A stretch of DNA of 64,000 bases, from contig NZ_JAATOO010000003.1 of assembly GCF_011806575.1 (NCBI RefSeq), positions 1 through 64,000 on the forward strand, in the 5' to 3' direction. The notes under the pieces were generated by a model. That model did not search any database, was not told the origin of the DNA, and was given only the letters and a program-made list of their open reading frames with translations. Each line of letters opens with the position of its first letter. Within the stretch, counting starts at the first letter, position 1. The stretch comes from Vibrio hepatarius. Lineage in GTDB: Bacteria; Pseudomonadota; Gammaproteobacteria; Enterobacterales; Vibrionaceae. Positions 61,458-64,000 of this stretch are shown here, in pieces. A program made the translations under genes and the position numbers.

Positions 61458-62825
61458 ATGCTTGAGCTATTCATTGGTTTGGCCGTCACCATTGCTGTCG
61501 GCTATTTTATCGTTAAGGGTTATAAACCCGCTGGTGTGCTGTTGACCGCGGGTCTGATTCTATTAATTTTGACCGGTATTCTCGGTCACACCGTCCTACC
61601 TTCAAAAGTCGCGTCAACAGGTAACATGGTGACTGACTCCCTTGAGTACGTGAAATACATGCTTCAGTACCGTGGCGGCGGCTTGGGTATGCAGATCATG
61701 TTGCTATGTGGTTTTGCTTCGTACATGACACATATCGGCGCTAACAATGTTGTAGTTAAACAGTTTTCTAAACCCCTTTCCGTGATTAAATCGCCATACG
61801 TACTACTAGTTGCGGCATACATCGTTGCATGTTTGATGTCTTTGGCAGTTAGCTCGGCAACAGGTCTAGGCGTACTTTTGATGGCAACCTTGTTCCCAAT
61901 GATGACTGCAATGGGTATCTCTCGCCCTGCTGCTGTTGCTGTGTGTGCTTCACCAGCGGCAATCATTCTGTCTCCAACTTCTGGCGACGTGGTAATCGCT
62001 GCTGAAAAATCAGGTATGGCGCTCGACGTTTTCGCCGTTCAAACCGTACTGCCTGTATCAATCTGCGCAATCGTTGTGATGTCTGCGGCGGCATTCTTCT
62101 GGAATAAGTACCTAGATAAGAAAGAAAACTCTCCAATGGAACGCATCGACGTTTCAGAGATTGAAGTAAAAGCGCCTGCGTACTACGCGGTTCTACCTTT
62201 CCTTCCAATCATCGGTGTTTTCCTATTTAACGGCCGTACTATTCCTGGCCTTTCACTAGATATCTACACCATCGTTGTACTGTCTATTGTACTAGGCGCA
62301 CTAGTGGATTTCGTGACTAAACGCTTTAAAGGTAAAGAGACACTGGAAGACCTAGAATCTTGCTACGCGGGTATGGCTGACGCATTTAAAGGCGTGGTAA
62401 TGCTATTGGTTGCGGCAGGTGTATTTGCTCAAGGTCTGATGTCTATCGGCGCGATTGATAACCTACTGCATTTAGCGGAAACAGCAGGCGCAGGCGGTAT
62501 TGCTCTGATGCTTATCCTAACGGGCTTAACGGTTGCAGCAGCAATTGCGACGGGCTCAGGTAACGCACCATTCTACGCGTTCGTTGAACTGGCGCCTTCG
62601 TTGGCTGCGAAAATGGGATTAAACCCTGCGTTCCTAATCATCCCAATGCTTCAAGCATCTAACCTTGGCCGTACAGTATCACCGGTATCTGGTGTGATTG
62701 TGGCAACGTCTGGTATGGCTAAGATCAGCCCATTTGAAGTGGTTAAGCGTACATCAGTTCCCGTACTTTGTGGCTTGATTACCGTTATCTTCGGTACACT
62801 GGTACTGGTACCAATGACAGCGTAA
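61458..62825 (+). CDS. dcuC: C4-dicarboxylate transporter, DcuC family
   Basis: A 455-residue membrane protein with about 12 helices. MLELFIGLAVTIAVGYFIVKGYKPAGVLL and LSPTSGDVVIAAEKSG, TGSGNAPFYAFVELAPSLA and LGRTVSPVSGVIVATSG are typical of DcuC. It exchanges or exports succinate and takes up fumarate/malate in anaerobic growth. The ATG has TTTAGGA 8 bases upstream. Single gene with its own terminator. Confidence 0.92.
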   Translation: MLELFIGLAVTIAVGYFIVKGYKPAGVLLTAGLILLILTGILGHTVLPSKVASTGNMVTDSLEYVKYMLQYRGGGLGMQIMLLCGFASYMTHIGANNVVVKQFSKPLSVIKSPYVLLVAAYIVACLMSLAVSSATGLGVLLMATLFPMMTAMGISRPAAVAVCASPAAIILSPTSGDVVIAAEKSGMALDVFAVQTVLPVSICAIVVMSAAAFFWNKYLDKKENSPMERIDVSEIEVKAPAYYAVLPFLPIIGVFLFNGRTIPGLSLDIYTIVVLSIVLGALVDFVTKRFKGKETLEDLESCYAGMADAFKGVVMLLVAAGVFAQGLMSIGAIDNLLHLAETAGAGGIALMLILTGLTVAAAIATGSGNAPFYAFVELAPSLAAKMGLNPAFLIIPMLQASNLGRTVSPVSGVIVATSGMAKISPFEVVKRTSVPVLCGLITVIFGTLVLVPMTA

Positions 62826-62840
62826 TCGACCGCGAAACAG

Positions 62841-62866
62841 AAAGGGCGCAACGTGCGCCCTTTTTT
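62841..62866 (+). terminator. Terminator of dcuC
   Basis: AAAGGGCGCA-ACG-TGCGCCC followed by TTTTTT. Confidence 0.88.
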
Positions 62867-62905
62867 ATTGTGTGCTGTTTATTGTTTTCTGAGTATACAG
62901 AACTG

Positions 62906-63538
62906 TTATTTCATATCGCCATAGCGTTCTAAGTACATCACTGTTGCTACCGTGCGAGATGGTACTTTGAGCTTTTTCAATAAGCTTTTCATATGTACCT
63001 TAACGGTCGATTCCGAGATAAACAGCGCATCTGCGATCTGTCTATTTCGATAGCCTTTCGCCACCTCACGTAAGATCTGCATTTCTCTATCAGTCAGTTC
63101 ATCAAATACGTCGGTCGAATGTTCTCTCATTTCCAAGTATTTCTGCACTTCCTGACTGTAAGACTTGGTGCCTGTCAGCGATTGTTTTAATAGATCCACC
63201 AGCTCATCAGGCTCTGTATCTTTCAGTAAGTATCCGTCAGCCCCTGCTTTAACGATGGCTTCAATATCCGCCGGACTGTCAGAGACCGTTAGAATAACAA
63301 TCGAAGCATCACAACCATCTGCGCGTAACGCGTTAAGTGTATCGAGTCCGGACATGCCTTTCATATTAAGATCAAGCAGGATCAAATCTGGTTGCAACTC
63401 GTGGTTCAACGCAACGGCGTCTGCGCCATTACTTGCTTCTGCAACCACTTCAAATTCGTCTTCGAAACTGAGTAGTTGATTGATTCCCCGTCTCATCAAT
63501 GGATGATCATCCACCAGCAGTACTTTATATTCGCTCAA
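62906..63538 (-). CDS. narP: NarL/NarP family nitrate/nitrite response regulator
   Basis: A 210-residue regulator. The receiver domain (about 1-120) has VLLVDDHPLMRRG and the phospho-Asp in LILLDLNMKGMSG. The LuxR-type helix-turn-helix (about 145-205, LTDREMQILREVAKGYRNRQIADALFISESTVKVHMKS in pieces) is of the NarL type. It overlaps the 3' end of the kinase gene by 14 bases, indicating a two-gene operon. Its proximity to dcuC and focA fits anaerobic control, which is inferred. Confidence 0.87.
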   Translation of the reverse strand: MSEYKVLLVDDHPLMRRGINQLLSFEDEFEVVAEASNGADAVALNHELQPDLILLDLNMKGMSGLDTLNALRADGCDASIVILTVSDSPADIEAIVKAGADGYLLKDTEPDELVDLLKQSLTGTKSYSQEVQKYLEMREHSTDVFDELTDREMQILREVAKGYRNRQIADALFISESTVKVHMKSLLKKLKVPSRTVATVMYLERYGDMK

Positions 63539-64000
63539 CGTTTACTTCCTTAGTCTTCGGGTATTCTAATAGTACTTGGCAACCTTCACCCGTTTGGCTC
63601 GTTACACTTAGGTTGCCGTTTAATCTAGATGCGCGCTCTTGCATGATGCTCAACCCATAATGGTTGAGTTTCTCGTTTTGTTTATCAAAGCCAACACCAT
63701 CATCAATCACAGAGACAGTAACCTTATCTTCGGTCTCTTGGCATCGAATCGCTATCTTTGTCGCGTTGGCGTGTTTAATCGCATTAATGGTCGCCTCTCT
63801 AATTAACTGTAGTAGATGCACTTGTTGGTTGGCATCTAACTCAATCGACGAGAGCTCATTATTCAGTTCAATCTTCGCTTCAGTTTGTTCGCCCAATTGC
63901 TCAGTCATTTCATTCAAAGCAGAACCAAAACTGCCTTCAGTAATCGACAAACGGAAAGTTGTTAGCAGCTCACGCAACTGAGTATATGCAGAAGACAACC
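63525..64000 (-). CDS. narQ: Nitrate/nitrite sensor histidine kinase, NarQ/NarX type (5' end cut by window)
   Basis: Only the C-terminal 158 residues are in the window. The visible part includes AYTQLRELLTTFRLSITEG, a phrase characteristic of NarX/NarQ, then the ATPase domain with LIREATINAIKHANAT (N-box) and DDGVGFDKQ and HYGLSIMQERASRLNG (G-boxes). The family normally has 560-600 residues, so the sensor, HAMP and His-containing region lie outside. The pair is likely to sense nitrate and nitrite. Confidence 0.87.
   Translation of the reverse strand, partial: LSSAYTQLRELLTTFRLSITEGSFGSALNEMTEQLGEQTEAKIELNNELSSIELDANQQVHLLQLIREATINAIKHANATKIAIRCQETEDKVTVSVIDDGVGFDKQNEKLNHYGLSIMQERASRLNGNLSVTSQTGEGCQVLLEYPKTKEVNVERI

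Noticed and set aside
1..64000. CRISPR arrays, tRNA and rRNA genes
   Set aside because: No regularly spaced repeat array, rRNA signature or recognisable tRNA cloverleaf was seen on either strand.

Overview
The window is about 64 kb of a gamma-proteobacterial chromosome, almost certainly a Vibrio and probably chromosome 2. This rests on recognisable proteins and gene order: fruBKA with divergent cra, pntAB followed by a vxrABCDE-like cluster, yciH, ddl, a LysR gene divergent from a HutA-type haem receptor, several Vibrio-type small conserved proteins, and many GGDEF/EAL proteins. From memory the order pntAB-vxr-yciH-ddl-hutA matches V. cholerae chromosome 2. The species was not determined; proteins look like the V. 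parahaemolyticus/Harveyi side of the genus.

Layout. 1-2 kb: end-truncated yqhD-like aldehyde reductase divergent from its AraC-type regulator. 2-5.4 kb: glgC and a Cache-PAS-GGDEF protein. 5.6-10.8 kb: the fructose PTS operon fruBKA, divergent from cra, with three Cra-like operators between them. 10.8-16 kb: two small envelope proteins, then a cobQ-modABC operon. 16-20.7 kb: DUF3069-like protein, two diguanylate cyclases, an outer-membrane barrel, ComFB- and HlyU-like proteins. 21-24 kb: pntAB. 24-28.5 kb: the vxrAB two-component system with vxrC, a TraF-like vxrD and the short yoaH/vxrE. 28.5-31.4 kb: an AT-rich, gene-poor variable segment with a lone lipoprotein and a decayed ISNCY-type transposase. 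31.4-41.2 kb: yciH, DUF3319-like protein, a solitary tyrosine recombinase, ddl, a SPOR lipoprotein, the acetyltransferase pat, and hupR/hutA with a Fur box.

41-50.9 kb: a 25-aa membrane peptide, zinc ribbon protein, SgrR-like regulator, DUF3389-like protein, thioesterase, M48 and M50 peptidases, PhnA, a DUF1127-like peptide, a TerC/Alx protein under a yybP-ykoY (Mn2+) riboswitch, and a 5'-nucleotidase followed by a 30-aa membrane peptide. 51-57.3 kb: an OLD/YbjD nuclease, DUF1097 protein, a LysR gene divergent from a FocA-CBS fusion preceded by a nine-codon leader ORF, and yceI with cytochrome b561. 57.4-64 kb: small conserved proteins, PNPOx-like flavoprotein, lipase, EAL protein, dcuC, and a NarP/NarQ-like two-component pair cut by the window end.

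The main themes are anaerobic and redox metabolism (focA, dcuC, mod, narPQ, pntAB), cyclic-di-GMP signalling (three GGDEF and one EAL protein) and envelope sensing (vxr, SPOR, peptidases). I did not find a clear new multigene defence or mobile system. The most noteworthy items are the unannotated short membrane peptides with good ribosome sites and terminators, the focA leader, the hairpin over the vxrD start codon, and the orphan cobQ in the molybdate operon. All assignments come from reading sequence; no database searches were run.
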